21,274 nt of DNA from CAZCFB01 sp964511535 (GCA_964511535.1 CAZEFW010000166.1:1-21274); one strand, 5' to 3'; shown: positions 7,726 through 15,896, counted from the first letter of the stretch. Made by a program: numbers and translations. The notes: generated by a model from the letters alone, not told the origin.

Positions 7726-7770
7726 CGGGAGGCCGCACGCCGCGGGCCACCGGCGCCGGCCGCGGGTCGA

Positions 7771-10320
7771 TCAGCCGGCGCTCGTCTCCTCCAGGACGCC
7801 CAGCTGCGCCAGCTCGCCCCACAGCGCCTGCTCAATGCCCTCGCTGGCCACCACCAGCAGGCTGGACCGTGGCCGGGAGATGGCGACGTAGCAGCCGTTG
7901 GCGTCGATGGGGTCGTCGAGGTTGAAGCGCTCGGCGAAGGGGACCACCACCGCGTCGAACTCCAGCCCCTTGGCCTCCAGCGGGGTGGTGAAGTGCACCA
8001 TGTGGCGCCGGCACAGGTCGGTGTGCCGGGAGACCTGGGTGCTGCGATGCTCGGCCCCCAGGTCGTCTCGCAGCTCGGCCTCGACGCGCTCGGCCATGGC
8101 AGCGGTGGGGCAGATCACCGCGGTGGACCAGGTACGCGGCAGCTCCAGGATGTGGTCGAACACCGCGTCCAGGACCTGGTCCTCGGGCGCGCGGATCAAC
8201 CGCGGCGCCGGCCCCGCCATGTCGTACGCCACCTCCCCGGCCGCCTCCTGCTCCAGGGCGCGCTCCCGGATGGCCTGGCTCAGCCGCGCCAGGGGCCCGC
8301 GCTGCCGCTTGTTCTCCAGCAGGGTCGCGGCCACCTGCTCGTCGGGCGTCGCGCGCGGGAAGCAGCGGGCGATGGAGGGCACCTGTCGTCCCGTGAGCCG
8401 CTGGCACAGGTCGCCCACCACGGTGACCACCCGGCGTCGTGGATCCGCCAGCTCACCCATGAGGAACAGCTGGACCTCGGTGAAGTCCTGGAACTCATCG
8501 ATGAAGACCTGGCTGAAGTAGGTGGTCTCGGCGAACTGGGAGATCGGGTCCCGGTCGTCGCGGCCGAAGTAGCCCACCGAGACCAGGTGGGCCATGGCCA
8601 GCAGGACGTCGATATCATGGTCGCTGAGCCTGTTGCGCGAGAGCCGGTCCGCCGCCCTGGCCGCGCACCGCTCGGCCTCGGGCTGCCCGAGGGCGCCCCG
8701 CAGCTCGCGCTGGAACCGGGAGGAGGTGACCACCCGCTGGTACGAGCGGTTGAGCCGCAGCGCCCTGACGATACGCTCCCGCAGGCCGTTGCGGACGTTC
8801 TGCCGCAAGGGGCTGTGCTTCGGGCCGTTCCACTCGGCGTGTTTCTCCAGCCGGTCCGCGAACGCGGCGCGCACGCCGTCGACGCGCTTCATCAGCCGCT
8901 CGAGGCCGAACAGCCGATCCGTCGCCTCGGCCATCAGCTCGTCGCAGATGGCCCCGATCCCACGCTGCACGGCGCCCCAGAGCTGCTCCAGCGCGGCCTG
9001 CTGCGCCGGGGTCCGCTTGCTGCCCGCGGTGGCGGCCTGCCGCCTGCCGACGCCCTCCTTCTCTTTCGGGGGCAGGGCCACCGCCCCGCGCAGGCGCGCG
9101 GCCAGGTCATGGCACATCCCCCGCTCCACGGCGTGCAGCCACGCCATGGTGCCTTCCGGGCTCTTGTTCCGCTCGTCGGCCTCCGCCCCGGAGGTCGCGA
9201 CCTCGCGCTGGAACCCGGCGTCCAGGCGGCGGTGGTTGAACAGGTCCTCTCGCACCACGCGGTACTCCATGATCGGCATCTCGTGCAGCGCCAGATGGTC
9301 GGCGGTCTTCTTCAGGTAGGTGGACAGCTGGCTGCTGAGCACGAACCCCACCGCGGTCTCTGGCGTGAACAGCTCCGGCTCGTCCTCGCCCTCTCGCTCG
9401 GTGCGGTCGCAGACCACCTTGGCGCGCCCCAGCGCGACGCTGGTCTTGCCCGACCCGGCCACCCCGAAGACCAGCGCCAGGCCGCTGGACTCGCGCTGCA
9501 TCAGCGCCTCCTGCAGCTCGGTGGTCCGCAGGTAGAACTTGGAGGTCAGAAACTCGGTGTCCCCGCGCCGGTCCACCTGCTCGTCCGCAGCCAGCCGCTC
9601 CAGGGGCCCCTGCGCGCCGCCCAGCAGAAACTCGCACAGCTCCCGCACGCCCGCCGCGTGGCTCGCCCGCAGGTCATCGAGCAGCAGCTCGTCAGTGAAG
9701 GCCACGTCCTCCAGCTCCATCTCCTTGAAGTTCTGATAGTTCTGCAGCAGCGCGTTGGCGTGATGCCGCTCCAGGTTGGCCACGGCCAGGATCTCGTATT
9801 CCCGCTCGCCCACCTGCACCTCGTCGCCGGCCCTACGCCAGACCAGGCGCTTGGAGGCAGGGGCCAGCCGGTTGACCACGCCGATCTGCGGAAAGCCGTA
9901 GTTGGCCTGGGCCACCCGCACCGTCCTGAGCTCGCCGCTGTCCACGTCCTGCAGCAGGCACGCCTTGCCGTAGGCCCGGGTGCGCAGCTCGCGCAGGAAC
10001 TGCAGGGTCTGCGGCGCGTTGTCCTTCACCGCGTCGAAGGCGAGCCGGTTGAACACCGCATCGCCGAGATCGCGCCTCTCCAGCGCGCGGCGCTTTTCCT
10101 CCACCAGCTCCATCAGGCGGGTGACTGTGGCCAGCTCCTCGCTGGCCGTGGCCAGGGTGAGGATCTGCTCCCGCAGGCTGTCCGACCGGGCCCGGGCCGC
10201 GTCCCCATCGTCGGCCCCGGCGAGTACGTCCCGGGCCGCCTGAACTGCGCGGCGGCGGTCCGCGTCGGACAAGGCCTCGTGGAGTAGGTTTTCCAGCAGT
10301 TGGGGCAGCTCTCTGGTCAT
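7771..10320 (-). CDS. UvrD/HelD-like superfamily 1 helicase with GreA/B-C-like segment, 849 aa
   Basis: Walker A is GVAGSGKTS (286-294, K292) and Walker B is VFIDEFQD (D608, E609). VVTVVGDLCQRL gives motif III, LEAKGLEFDAVVVPF (781-795) motif V, and YVAISRPRSSL (811-821) motif VI with its Arg finger. The insertions between motifs and a long N-terminal extension recall HelD, which clears stalled RNA polymerase. Residues about 117-183 align with the FKBP-like C-terminal domain of GreA: DVDSGELRTVRV, then VNRLAPASKRLVWRRAGDEV and GEREYEILAV. Residues 1-115 are helical and charged. This supports a protein that docks on RNA polymerase through a Gre-like part and uses ATP to remodel it. The ATG at 10320 follows AGGAG with about 7 nt spacing. 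It is a single gene, convergent with the HD gene and divergent from the TPR gene at 10490. Confidence 0.85.
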   Translation of the reverse strand: MTRELPQLLENLLHEALSDADRRRAVQAARDVLAGADDGDAARARSDSLREQILTLATASEELATVTRLMELVEEKRRALERRDLGDAVFNRLAFDAVKDNAPQTLQFLRELRTRAYGKACLLQDVDSGELRTVRVAQANYGFPQIGVVNRLAPASKRLVWRRAGDEVQVGEREYEILAVANLERHHANALLQNYQNFKEMELEDVAFTDELLLDDLRASHAAGVRELCEFLLGGAQGPLERLAADEQVDRRGDTEFLTSKFYLRTTELQEALMQRESSGLALVFGVAGSGKTSVALGRAKVVCDRTEREGEDEPELFTPETAVGFVLSSQLSTYLKKTADHLALHEMPIMEYRVVREDLFNHRRLDAGFQREVATSGAEADERNKSPEGTMAWLHAVERGMCHDLAARLRGAVALPPKEKEGVGRRQAATAGSKRTPAQQAALEQLWGAVQRGIGAICDELMAEATDRLFGLERLMKRVDGVRAAFADRLEKHAEWNGPKHSPLRQNVRNGLRERIVRALRLNRSYQRVVTSSRFQRELRGALGQPEAERCAARAADRLSRNRLSDHDIDVLLAMAHLVSVGYFGRDDRDPISQFAETTYFSQVFIDEFQDFTEVQLFLMGELADPRRRVVTVVGDLCQRLTGRQVPSIARCFPRATPDEQVAATLLENKRQRGPLARLSQAIRERALEQEAAGEVAYDMAGPAPRLIRAPEDQVLDAVFDHILELPRTWSTAVICPTAAMAERVEAELRDDLGAEHRSTQVSRHTDLCRRHMVHFTTPLEAKGLEFDAVVVPFAERFNLDDPIDANGCYVAISRPRSSLLVVASEGIEQALWGELAQLGVLEETSAG

Positions 10321-10355
10321 GGAAACGGCTCCTGTGGATGAGGTTCACCCACCGG

Positions 10356-10373
10356 ACGTGCGCGCGCGCGCAT
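10356..10373. repeat. alternating purine-pyrimidine tract (GC repeat)
   Basis: Eighteen bases alternate strictly between purine and pyrimidine (ACGT, then a run of GC, ending in AT), with a perfect 14-bp palindrome TGCGCGCGCGCGCA at 10359-10372. It lies in the 169-bp divergent region between the helicase start and the TPR gene start. Such tracts can form Z-DNA under negative supercoiling; any role is inference. Confidence 0.6.
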
Positions 10374-10418
10374 TTCTGACAGCCGCCTGCTTCGCCTGTT
10401 CAGCCGCAGTCCTCGCCA

Positions 10419-10450
10419 GTATCATCTTCGGGTATCATCTTCGGGTATTA
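10419..10450 (+). promoter_or_regulatory. 13-bp tandem repeat with -10-like cores upstream of the TPR gene
   Basis: GTATCATCTTCGG occurs twice head to tail (10419-10431, 10432-10444), followed by GTATTA. Each unit carries a TATCAT core (10420-10425, 10433-10438), and a third -10-like TATTAA follows at 10446, giving a ladder with 13-bp steps. The gene starts at 10490. It may be a promoter with a duplicated -10 region or a regulator site. Confidence 0.45.
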
Positions 10451-10489
10451 AGCTTTGAGCAGCCGAACTTCCCTGGTCTGGAGGAGGCG

Positions 10490-11260
10490 ATGTACAGAGC
10501 CTGTCCCATGTTCGCGCTGGCGCTCCTGCTGGCGCTAGGTGGCGTCGCGTCGGCCCAAACAAACCCGGAAAAGGAGCTGGCCCGGAAGCGGTACAAGGTG
10601 GGCGAGCAGCTCTACGACATCGGCCAGTATGAAAAGGCGCTGGTGGAGTTCGAGGAGGCGTACCGGCTGTATCCGCTGCCCGCCATGCTGTACAACATCG
10701 CCCGGGCCCACGAGGTGCTGGGCAACCTGCAGAAGGCCATCGGCAACTACCAGGAGTTTCTGGCCAAGCTGCCCGACTCGCCCCACGCGCCCACGGTCAA
10801 GGGCAGGGTCAAGTCCCTGCGGCAGCGGCTGGACAAGAAGAAGGCCGCGCAGAGCAAGCAGCCCCCCGCCGCGGCCCCCGTCGAGGAGCCTGCCCCGGCA
10901 GACACGCCGCGCACCTGGCGCTGGACCGCGGGCTGGGCAGGGGTGGGCGTGGGCGGCGCGGCGCTGGCCGCGGGCATCGCCTTCGGCGCCATGGCCGCGG
11001 GCAAGAGCAGCGAGTTCGAGCAGCAGCGGGACCGAGGTGAATCCTACAAGAGCCTCAAGGCGCTGAGAGAATCCGGCGAGCAGTACGAGACCATCGGCAT
11101 CGCCCTGATGGTCAGCGGGGGAGTCATCGCCGCGGCCGGCGGCGCGCTGCTCATCTGGGAGCTGATGGGCGACGAAAAAGAGCCGAACATGGCGGGCGCG
11201 GTTTTCGCCCCGGTGGTCACCAGCGACGGCGCCGGCATCACGGCCAGGCTGAGTTTCTGA
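10490..11260 (+). CDS. periplasmic TPR protein with two hydrophobic helices, 256 aa (module copy 1)
   Basis: A signal peptide ends near ALGGVASA|Q (residue 22). Residues about 30-105 form at least two TPR-like helix pairs (YKVGEQLYDIGQYEKALVEF, then PAMLYNIARAHEVLGNLQKA). A Lys/Pro/Ala linker (110-140) leads to a glycine- and alanine-rich hydrophobic helix (about 147-170). A charged loop and a second hydrophobic helix (202-225, GVIAAAGGALLIWEL) follow, and then a short tail ending in Phe. It probably serves as an envelope scaffold. The ATG at 10490 lies only 2 nt after GAGGAGG, which is close; an ATG at 10508 would be an alternative but shortens the signal peptide. It is 14 nt upstream of the FGE-domain lipoprotein gene and forms a two-gene unit with it. 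A close paralog lies at 18238 with residues 1-110 in register and no gaps. Confidence 0.75.
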   Translation: MYRACPMFALALLLALGGVASAQTNPEKELARKRYKVGEQLYDIGQYEKALVEFEEAYRLYPLPAMLYNIARAHEVLGNLQKAIGNYQEFLAKLPDSPHAPTVKGRVKSLRQRLDKKKAAQSKQPPAAAPVEEPAPADTPRTWRWTAGWAGVGVGGAALAAGIAFGAMAAGKSSEFEQQRDRGESYKSLKALRESGEQYETIGIALMVSGGVIAAAGGALLIWELMGDEKEPNMAGAVFAPVVTSDGAGITARLSF

Positions 11261-11274
11261 GGGGGAGGGACCGG

Positions 11275-14055
11275 ATGAAGAGAGCAGATCGGACAAGACG
11301 CAACCCGTGGCGCATCATGGCGTTGCTGATGACCCTGGGCCTCGGCGGCTGCTTCAACGCGCAGGACCCGGACACCTTCAAATGCAAAATAGGTGAGCTC
11401 GATTGCCCGAACGGCTACGAGTGCGACCAGGTCAAATGGGAGTGCGTCAAGAAGGTGACCGCCAGCGACGCCCGCCTGGACGGGCCGGCCGCGGACGCGG
11501 GCGACGGCATGACCGCGGACCGGGGCAGCGACGGCCCCGGCGATGACAAGCGCGTCGCGGACAAGGCGGTCTCCGACAAGGCTGTCTCCGACAAGGGCGT
11601 CCCGCTGGCCCCCAAGTGGGTCACCATCAAGGCAGGCACCTTCAAGATGGGCTCGCCAGGCAACGAGGCGTGCCGAAATCCAGACGAGACGCAGCACCAG
11701 GTCACGCTGACCAGCGACTTCGAGATCCAGAACGTGGAGGTGACCCAGGCGCAGTTCAAGGCGGCCCTGGGCTACAACCCGTCAAAGTTCACCGCGTGCG
11801 GCACGGGCTGTCCGGTGGAGCAGGTGACCTGGCACGAGGCCGCCGCATACTGCAACGCCCTGTCAGCCAAGCAAGGGCTCGCGTCGTGCTACACATGCGT
11901 GGGCAGCGGCCCCACCATCGTGTGCCAGGAGGCGGACGCCTTCACCGCCGGGGGCATCTACGGGTGCCCGGGCTACCGGTTGCCCACCGAGGCGGAGTGG
12001 GAGTATGCCTACCGGGCCGGGTCCACTTCACCGCTCTACAACGGGAGCATCACCAGCTGCACCGGGACCGACGCCACGGCCTCCAAGATCGGCTGGTACG
12101 ACAAGATCTCCGGCAAGACGACTCACCCGGTGGGACAAAAGACAGCCAACAAGCACGGCCTGTACGACATGGCTGGCAACGTGTGGGAGTGGTGCAACGA
12201 CTGGCACCTGAGCGCCACCTCCACCTCCGCCGTGACCGACCCCTGGGGCGCCAAGATCTCCGCGTGGCGAGAGGAGCGGGGCGGCTCGTGGAACAACGCC
12301 GCCGCCGGCCTGCGGGCCGCCAACCGCGCCAAGAACAAGCCCACCGCTCGCCATGATCACATCGGCTTCCGTCCCGTGCGAACCTTGCCGCGAAAGCCCG
12401 TGGTCCACTGGACCCTGGACGACGGCGGGGGCATCACAGCCAAGGACAGCGGAAAGGGAATTCACAACGGCGTCATCACCAACGCCAACTGGGTCGACGG
12501 GGTCACGGGCAAGGCGCTGCGCTTCGACGGCATCAAGGCCAAGGTGTTGCCCTCCACCTACAAGCCGGTCTGGAAGAGCACCGACAGCTTCACCCTGTCG
12601 GTCTGGGCGAAGCCGAAGCACACGGGCCTGGTCCAGCTCACCATGCTCGGCTACGAGAATATATCCATCGGCCAGGTCTCGCTCTTCTTCTCGGCCAAGG
12701 GCGCGGTGGGCTTCTACCTGCGCGACGGGAAGAAGACCATCGCCTACGCCTCGGGCAAGGACCGCTACCTCGACGGCCGCTGGCACCTGGTCACCGGCGT
12801 GCGGGACGCCAAGGCCAAGAAGCTACGCCTGTACGTGGACGGCGTGCTGGACAAGGAGGTCACCGACACGCTCACGGGCACCATCAACGCCTCGAAGCTG
12901 ATGCCCCTGACCATCGGGGCCAACGCCTACACCAACACCTTCAAGCATTTCTTCAAGGGCGACCTGGATGACGTTCGCGTCTACGACTCGGCCCTGTCCG
13001 CCGGGCAGGTCAAGCTGCTGTTCAACAGCGCCCCCTCGTGCGGCGACAAGATCAAAAACGGCCACGAGGCCGACGTGGACTGCGGCGGGCCACGGTGCAA
13101 AAAGTGCGCGGACAGCAAAAAGTGCACCGCTCCCTCCGACTGCCTGAGCGGGGTGTGCACCAACAAGGCGTGCGCCAAGGGGTGCGCCCACCAGCCGGTG
13201 TCCACCGACTGCCACAAGGACGCCGCGGGTGTGGAGTGGTGCCAGGTGCCAGGCGGGTGCTTCCAGATGGGCTCGTCCACCGGGGAGAAGTGCCACGGCG
13301 GCAACGAGACGCTGCACCAGGTGACGTTGTCCGGGTCCTTCGTGGTCCAGCGCACCGAGGCGACCCAGGCGCAGTACAAGGCGGCGCTCGGCTTCAACCT
13401 GAGGCACTTCGGCAACTGCGGCGCCACCTGCCCCGAGGAGCGGGTCAGCTGGAAGCGAGCGGCGGCCTACTGCAACGCGCTGTCGACAAAGGCGGGCCTG
13501 GCCCAGTGCTACACCTGCACCGGCGGCGGATCCACCATCAGCTGCGACGAGGCGGCCGCCTACGCCGGCGCCAAGATCTACAGCTGCCCGGGCTTTCGCC
13601 TGCCCACCGAGGCCGAGTGGGAGTACGCTTACCGCGCCGGGAGCACCGGCGCCTACTACACCGGCGCCAACCTGGCGTGCAACGGCAAGGACGCCAACGC
13701 GAGCAATATCGCCTGGTACAAGGAGAACTCAGACGCCAGCTACGCCGGCTGCGAGACCGACGGGACGCGCTGCATCGGCCCGCAGCCCGTGGGCAACAAG
13801 GCGGCCAATGCCTGGGGCCTGTACGACATGGCGGGCAACGTGTGGGAGTGGTGCAACGACTGGTACACCACCAGCTACGGCACCAGCCCGAAGCTGGATC
13901 CCTGGGGCAAGGCCAAGGGGACCCAGCGCGTCCTGCGCTCGGGCGGCTTCAACAGCCCGGCGCAGCACATGCGCGCCGCCTCGCGCTTTAGCCAGCCGCC
14001 GTCGAACTTCAACCAGAGCATGGGGGTCCGCTGCGTCAGGAGCCTGACCCCCTGA
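11275..14055 (+). CDS. lipoprotein with two FGE/sulfatase-modifying-factor-like domains and a LamG-like domain, 926 aa
   Basis: The N-terminus is a lipoprotein signal with lipobox LGGC (C26). A short Cys motif (C37-C57) and an Asp-rich linker follow. Domain 1 (about 114-370) and domain 2 (about 655-924) are FGE-like: WVTIKAGTFKMGSP, TWHEAAAYCNAL, CPGYRLPTEAEWEYAYRAG and GLYDMAGNVWEWCNDW. Between them lie a concanavalin/LamG-like domain (about 376-583; HWTLDDG, GKALRFDG, SFTLSVWAKP, DDVRVYDSALS) and a Cys-rich unit (589-636; CGDKIKNGHEADVDCGG). The region that carries the two catalytic, copper-binding Cys in true FGE lacks them in both domains (GGSWNNAAAGLRAANRAK), so formylglycine formation is unlikely. 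A binding or structural role at the cell surface is more probable. Extra conserved Cys pairs should form disulfides. The ATG at 11275 follows GGGAGGG. Confidence 0.85.
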   Translation: MKRADRTRRNPWRIMALLMTLGLGGCFNAQDPDTFKCKIGELDCPNGYECDQVKWECVKKVTASDARLDGPAADAGDGMTADRGSDGPGDDKRVADKAVSDKAVSDKGVPLAPKWVTIKAGTFKMGSPGNEACRNPDETQHQVTLTSDFEIQNVEVTQAQFKAALGYNPSKFTACGTGCPVEQVTWHEAAAYCNALSAKQGLASCYTCVGSGPTIVCQEADAFTAGGIYGCPGYRLPTEAEWEYAYRAGSTSPLYNGSITSCTGTDATASKIGWYDKISGKTTHPVGQKTANKHGLYDMAGNVWEWCNDWHLSATSTSAVTDPWGAKISAWREERGGSWNNAAAGLRAANRAKNKPTARHDHIGFRPVRTLPRKPVVHWTLDDGGGITAKDSGKGIHNGVITNANWVDGVTGKALRFDGIKAKVLPSTYKPVWKSTDSFTLSVWAKPKHTGLVQLTMLGYENISIGQVSLFFSAKGAVGFYLRDGKKTIAYASGKDRYLDGRWHLVTGVRDAKAKKLRLYVDGVLDKEVTDTLTGTINASKLMPLTIGANAYTNTFKHFFKGDLDDVRVYDSALSAGQVKLLFNSAPSCGDKIKNGHEADVDCGGPRCKKCADSKKCTAPSDCLSGVCTNKACAKGCAHQPVSTDCHKDAAGVEWCQVPGGCFQMGSSTGEKCHGGNETLHQVTLSGSFVVQRTEATQAQYKAALGFNLRHFGNCGATCPEERVSWKRAAAYCNALSTKAGLAQCYTCTGGGSTISCDEAAAYAGAKIYSCPGFRLPTEAEWEYAYRAGSTGAYYTGANLACNGKDANASNIAWYKENSDASYAGCETDGTRCIGPQPVGNKAANAWGLYDMAGNVWEWCNDWYTTSYGTSPKLDPWGKAKGTQRVLRSGGFNSPAQHMRAASRFSQPPSNFNQSMGVRCVRSLTP

Positions 14056-14068
14056 TCGAGGCGCCGCC

Positions 14069-15271
14069 ATGAAGCTGGACCTGAAAAAGGCGACCGCCGC
14101 CTGGGTCGAGCAGGGCCTCATCGAGGCCGAGCAGGCCGAGGCGATCCTCGAATACGAGCGCTCCGAGGGCAAGTCGCGCTGGACCCGCGTGGGGCTTTAC
14201 GGCTTTTTGATCCTGGGCGGGGGCGTCATGTCGGTGGGGGTCATCTCCCTGGTGGCCGCCAACTGGGAGGCGATCCCGGCGGCGGTGAAGCTGGCGGTGG
14301 ACTTCCTGCTGCTGGCCGCCCTGGGCGCCGGCATCTACTGGTCGCAGCTCAAGGGCAAGACCATCCTGTTCGACCTGCTCGGCACCATCTTCGTCCTGTG
14401 GTGCCTGGCCACCATCGGGCTCATCTCCCAGGTGTTCCACACCGGCGGCAAGCTGCACCAGGCGCTGGCCTTCTGGCTGCTGATCACGTTCCCGCTGGTC
14501 ACCATGGGCAAGAAGCGCTTCCTGCCCGCGCTGTGGTCCGTGGGCGCCATGGTCTCCTTCAACGTCTGGGCCTTCACCGAGGATTCCTGGTGGGCCCAGC
14601 ACTTCCTCGCCGACGGGGAATACATCGACGGCGACAACATCTTCCCCCACTTCATGATCGTGGCCACCGCGTGCATCGGGCTTGCCGGCGCCTGCTCGAA
14701 GTTGCCGGCGCTTTCGCGCCACGCCGGCAACTTCATGTTCTGGGGGCTGTGCGCCAGCCTGGTGGCCCTGGGCGCCGGGGACATCTTCTGGTCGATCCAG
14801 GAGAAGCTGGATCCGTTCACGCTCTACCCGGCGTTCGTGCTGCTGCCCCTGGCCCTGGTGGCCCTGGCCGCCCGGCGCGACATGAGCGGCGCGGGCAGGG
14901 TGCTGCTGGCCATGCTGCTCTGCCTGTCGCTGCTGGTCTACATCCCGGGGGCGATGTTTTCGGACGCCATGCAGAGCCGCTCCATGCTGGAGCACAAGGT
15001 GATGTTCCAGCTGGCCGGCGCGGCCTCCTCCATCACCGGGGGCCTGCTGCTGGCGCTGTACTTCATCGTGCGCCGCCGCGCCGCGCTGTTTCACACCATG
15101 ACCGTGCTGGTGGCGCTGCGGTTTTTGATCATCTACTTCCAGGTGTTCGAGAACCTCGCCTACACCGGCGCCGGGCTGGTGGCCTTCGGGCTGGTGCTCA
15201 TGGGGCTGGCGGTGGCCTGGTACCGCTCCCGCGCCAGGCTGGAGGGGCTGGCCAGGAGGCTGGCGCCATGA
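14069..15271 (+). CDS. DUF2157-type polytopic membrane protein, 400 aa
   Basis: A cytosolic N-terminus with W-x3-GLIEAEQAEAILEYERSEG is typical of DUF2157. About ten hydrophobic segments follow, among them LYGFLILGGGVMSVGVISLV, and VAANWEAIP and FEDLAYTG-like loops (here FENLAYTGAG) are seen. DUF2157 and DUF4401 proteins of this size usually pair with a GDYXXLXY protein, as here. The biochemical function of the family is unknown. The ATG at 14069 lies 7 nt after GAGG and 13 nt after the stop of the lipoprotein gene, so it may be cotranscribed with the TPR/FGE module. Its stop makes an ATGA overlap with the next gene. Confidence 0.85.
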   Translation: MKLDLKKATAAWVEQGLIEAEQAEAILEYERSEGKSRWTRVGLYGFLILGGGVMSVGVISLVAANWEAIPAAVKLAVDFLLLAALGAGIYWSQLKGKTILFDLLGTIFVLWCLATIGLISQVFHTGGKLHQALAFWLLITFPLVTMGKKRFLPALWSVGAMVSFNVWAFTEDSWWAQHFLADGEYIDGDNIFPHFMIVATACIGLAGACSKLPALSRHAGNFMFWGLCASLVALGAGDIFWSIQEKLDPFTLYPAFVLLPLALVALAARRDMSGAGRVLLAMLLCLSLLVYIPGAMFSDAMQSRSMLEHKVMFQLAGAASSITGGLLLALYFIVRRRAALFHTMTVLVALRFLIIYFQVFENLAYTGAGLVAFGLVLMGLAVAWYRSRARLEGLARRLAP

Positions 15272-15825
15272 AGCTCGCCCACTGGCGGCTGCTGGCCGCG
15301 CTGATCTTCCCGGTGGTGGCCCTGCTGGCGCTCACCGGCTACAAGGCGTACAAGGTCCACGCGGGGGTGGAGGTGATCCTGCCCATCGCGGGCTACGACC
15401 CGCGCGACCTGCTGTCGGGGCACTACCTGATCTACCGCCTCGACCTGCCGGAGGAGACCTGCCCGGCGAGCGAGCCGGACCGGGACCCGGTCTACCTGTG
15501 CGTGGACAAGCGATCCTCGCCGGTGAGCACCCACGTGGTCTATTCGGGGAACCGGACCGACCACGACGACTGCGCGGCCATCATCCGCGGCAGGTGCGAG
15601 GGGGGCGGCTTCCTGGCGGGGGTGGAGCGGTTCTACATCCCGGAGCAGCACAGCCGGCTGCTCGACCGCATCGTTCGCGGCTGGGGCAAGGACAGCGGGC
15701 GCACGAAGCTCGTGCTCTCGGTGGACCTCGCGGGCAAGGCGGTGATCAAGGACCTGCTCATCGACGGCAAGCCGCTGCGAAAGTTTCTGGCGGCCCGGGG
15801 CGGCGGGGCCGGGCCGAAGCCGTAG
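15268..15825 (+). CDS. GDYXXLXY-domain protein, 185 aa
   Basis: A single N-terminal membrane anchor (about residues 8-23, LAALIFPVVALLALTG) is followed by an extracytoplasmic domain. It begins with VEVILPIAGYDPRDLLSGHYLIYRL in two adjoining pieces, a variant of the family signature in which GDYxxLxY reads GHYLIYRL. The end of the family domain is seen as VERFYIPEQHSRLL. Between these is a Cys-containing insert (C-P-A ... YLCVDK ... DCAAII). The ATG at 15268 overlaps the DUF2157 stop (ATGA) and lies 8 nt after AGGAGG, so the two are translationally coupled and probably form a complex. The function of the family is not known. Confidence 0.82.
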   Translation: MKLAHWRLLAALIFPVVALLALTGYKAYKVHAGVEVILPIAGYDPRDLLSGHYLIYRLDLPEETCPASEPDRDPVYLCVDKRSSPVSTHVVYSGNRTDHDDCAAIIRGRCEGGGFLAGVERFYIPEQHSRLLDRIVRGWGKDSGRTKLVLSVDLAGKAVIKDLLIDGKPLRKFLAARGGGAGPKP

Positions 15826-15835
15826 CGCCCGGATC

Positions 15836-15853
15836 CCCCGGCAGGACCCGGGG
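15836..15853 (+). terminator. possible terminator hairpin after the GDYXXLXY gene
   Basis: CCCCGG (15836-15841) pairs with CCGGGG (15848-15853) around a 6-nt loop, 11 bp after the stop codon. There is no T-run, so it would be an imperfect terminator; it may only mark the end of the operon. Confidence 0.3.
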
Positions 15854-15868
15854 CCAGGACATCGGGTG

Positions 15869-15874
15869 TACAAT
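15869..15874 (+). promoter_or_regulatory. candidate -10 element of the Cys-rich lipoprotein gene
   Basis: TACAAT differs from the consensus at one base and is preceded by TG one base upstream (GTG TACAAT), but no good -35 lies at 17 bp. The ribosome site GGGGAGGTGATCC and the ATG at 15897 follow, giving a short leader of about 16 nt. Confidence 0.35.
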
Positions 15875-15896
15875 GCCTCCTCAGGGGAGGTGATCC

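Larger units (their letters stand above)
7248..7770. other. gene-poor spacer between convergent genes
   Basis: These 523 bp separate the end of the HD gene from the end of the helicase gene, which converge here. They hold two short coding-like remnants in opposite orientation, described separately at 7270 and 7453. A perfect 10-bp palindrome CCGGCGCCGG lies at 7750-7759, just before the helicase stop, but has no T-run on either side. I see no tRNA, no IS ends and no clear terminator. Confidence 0.5.

Noticed and set aside
7750..7759. CCGGCGCCGG palindrome as a bidirectional terminator between convergent genes
   Set aside because: No T-run on either strand and such palindromes are frequent at this GC content.
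7993..10287. 764-aa open frame on the plus strand opposite the helicase
   Set aside because: Low-complexity Gln/Leu/Arg/Gly composition with no motif; the minus frame has all helicase motifs.
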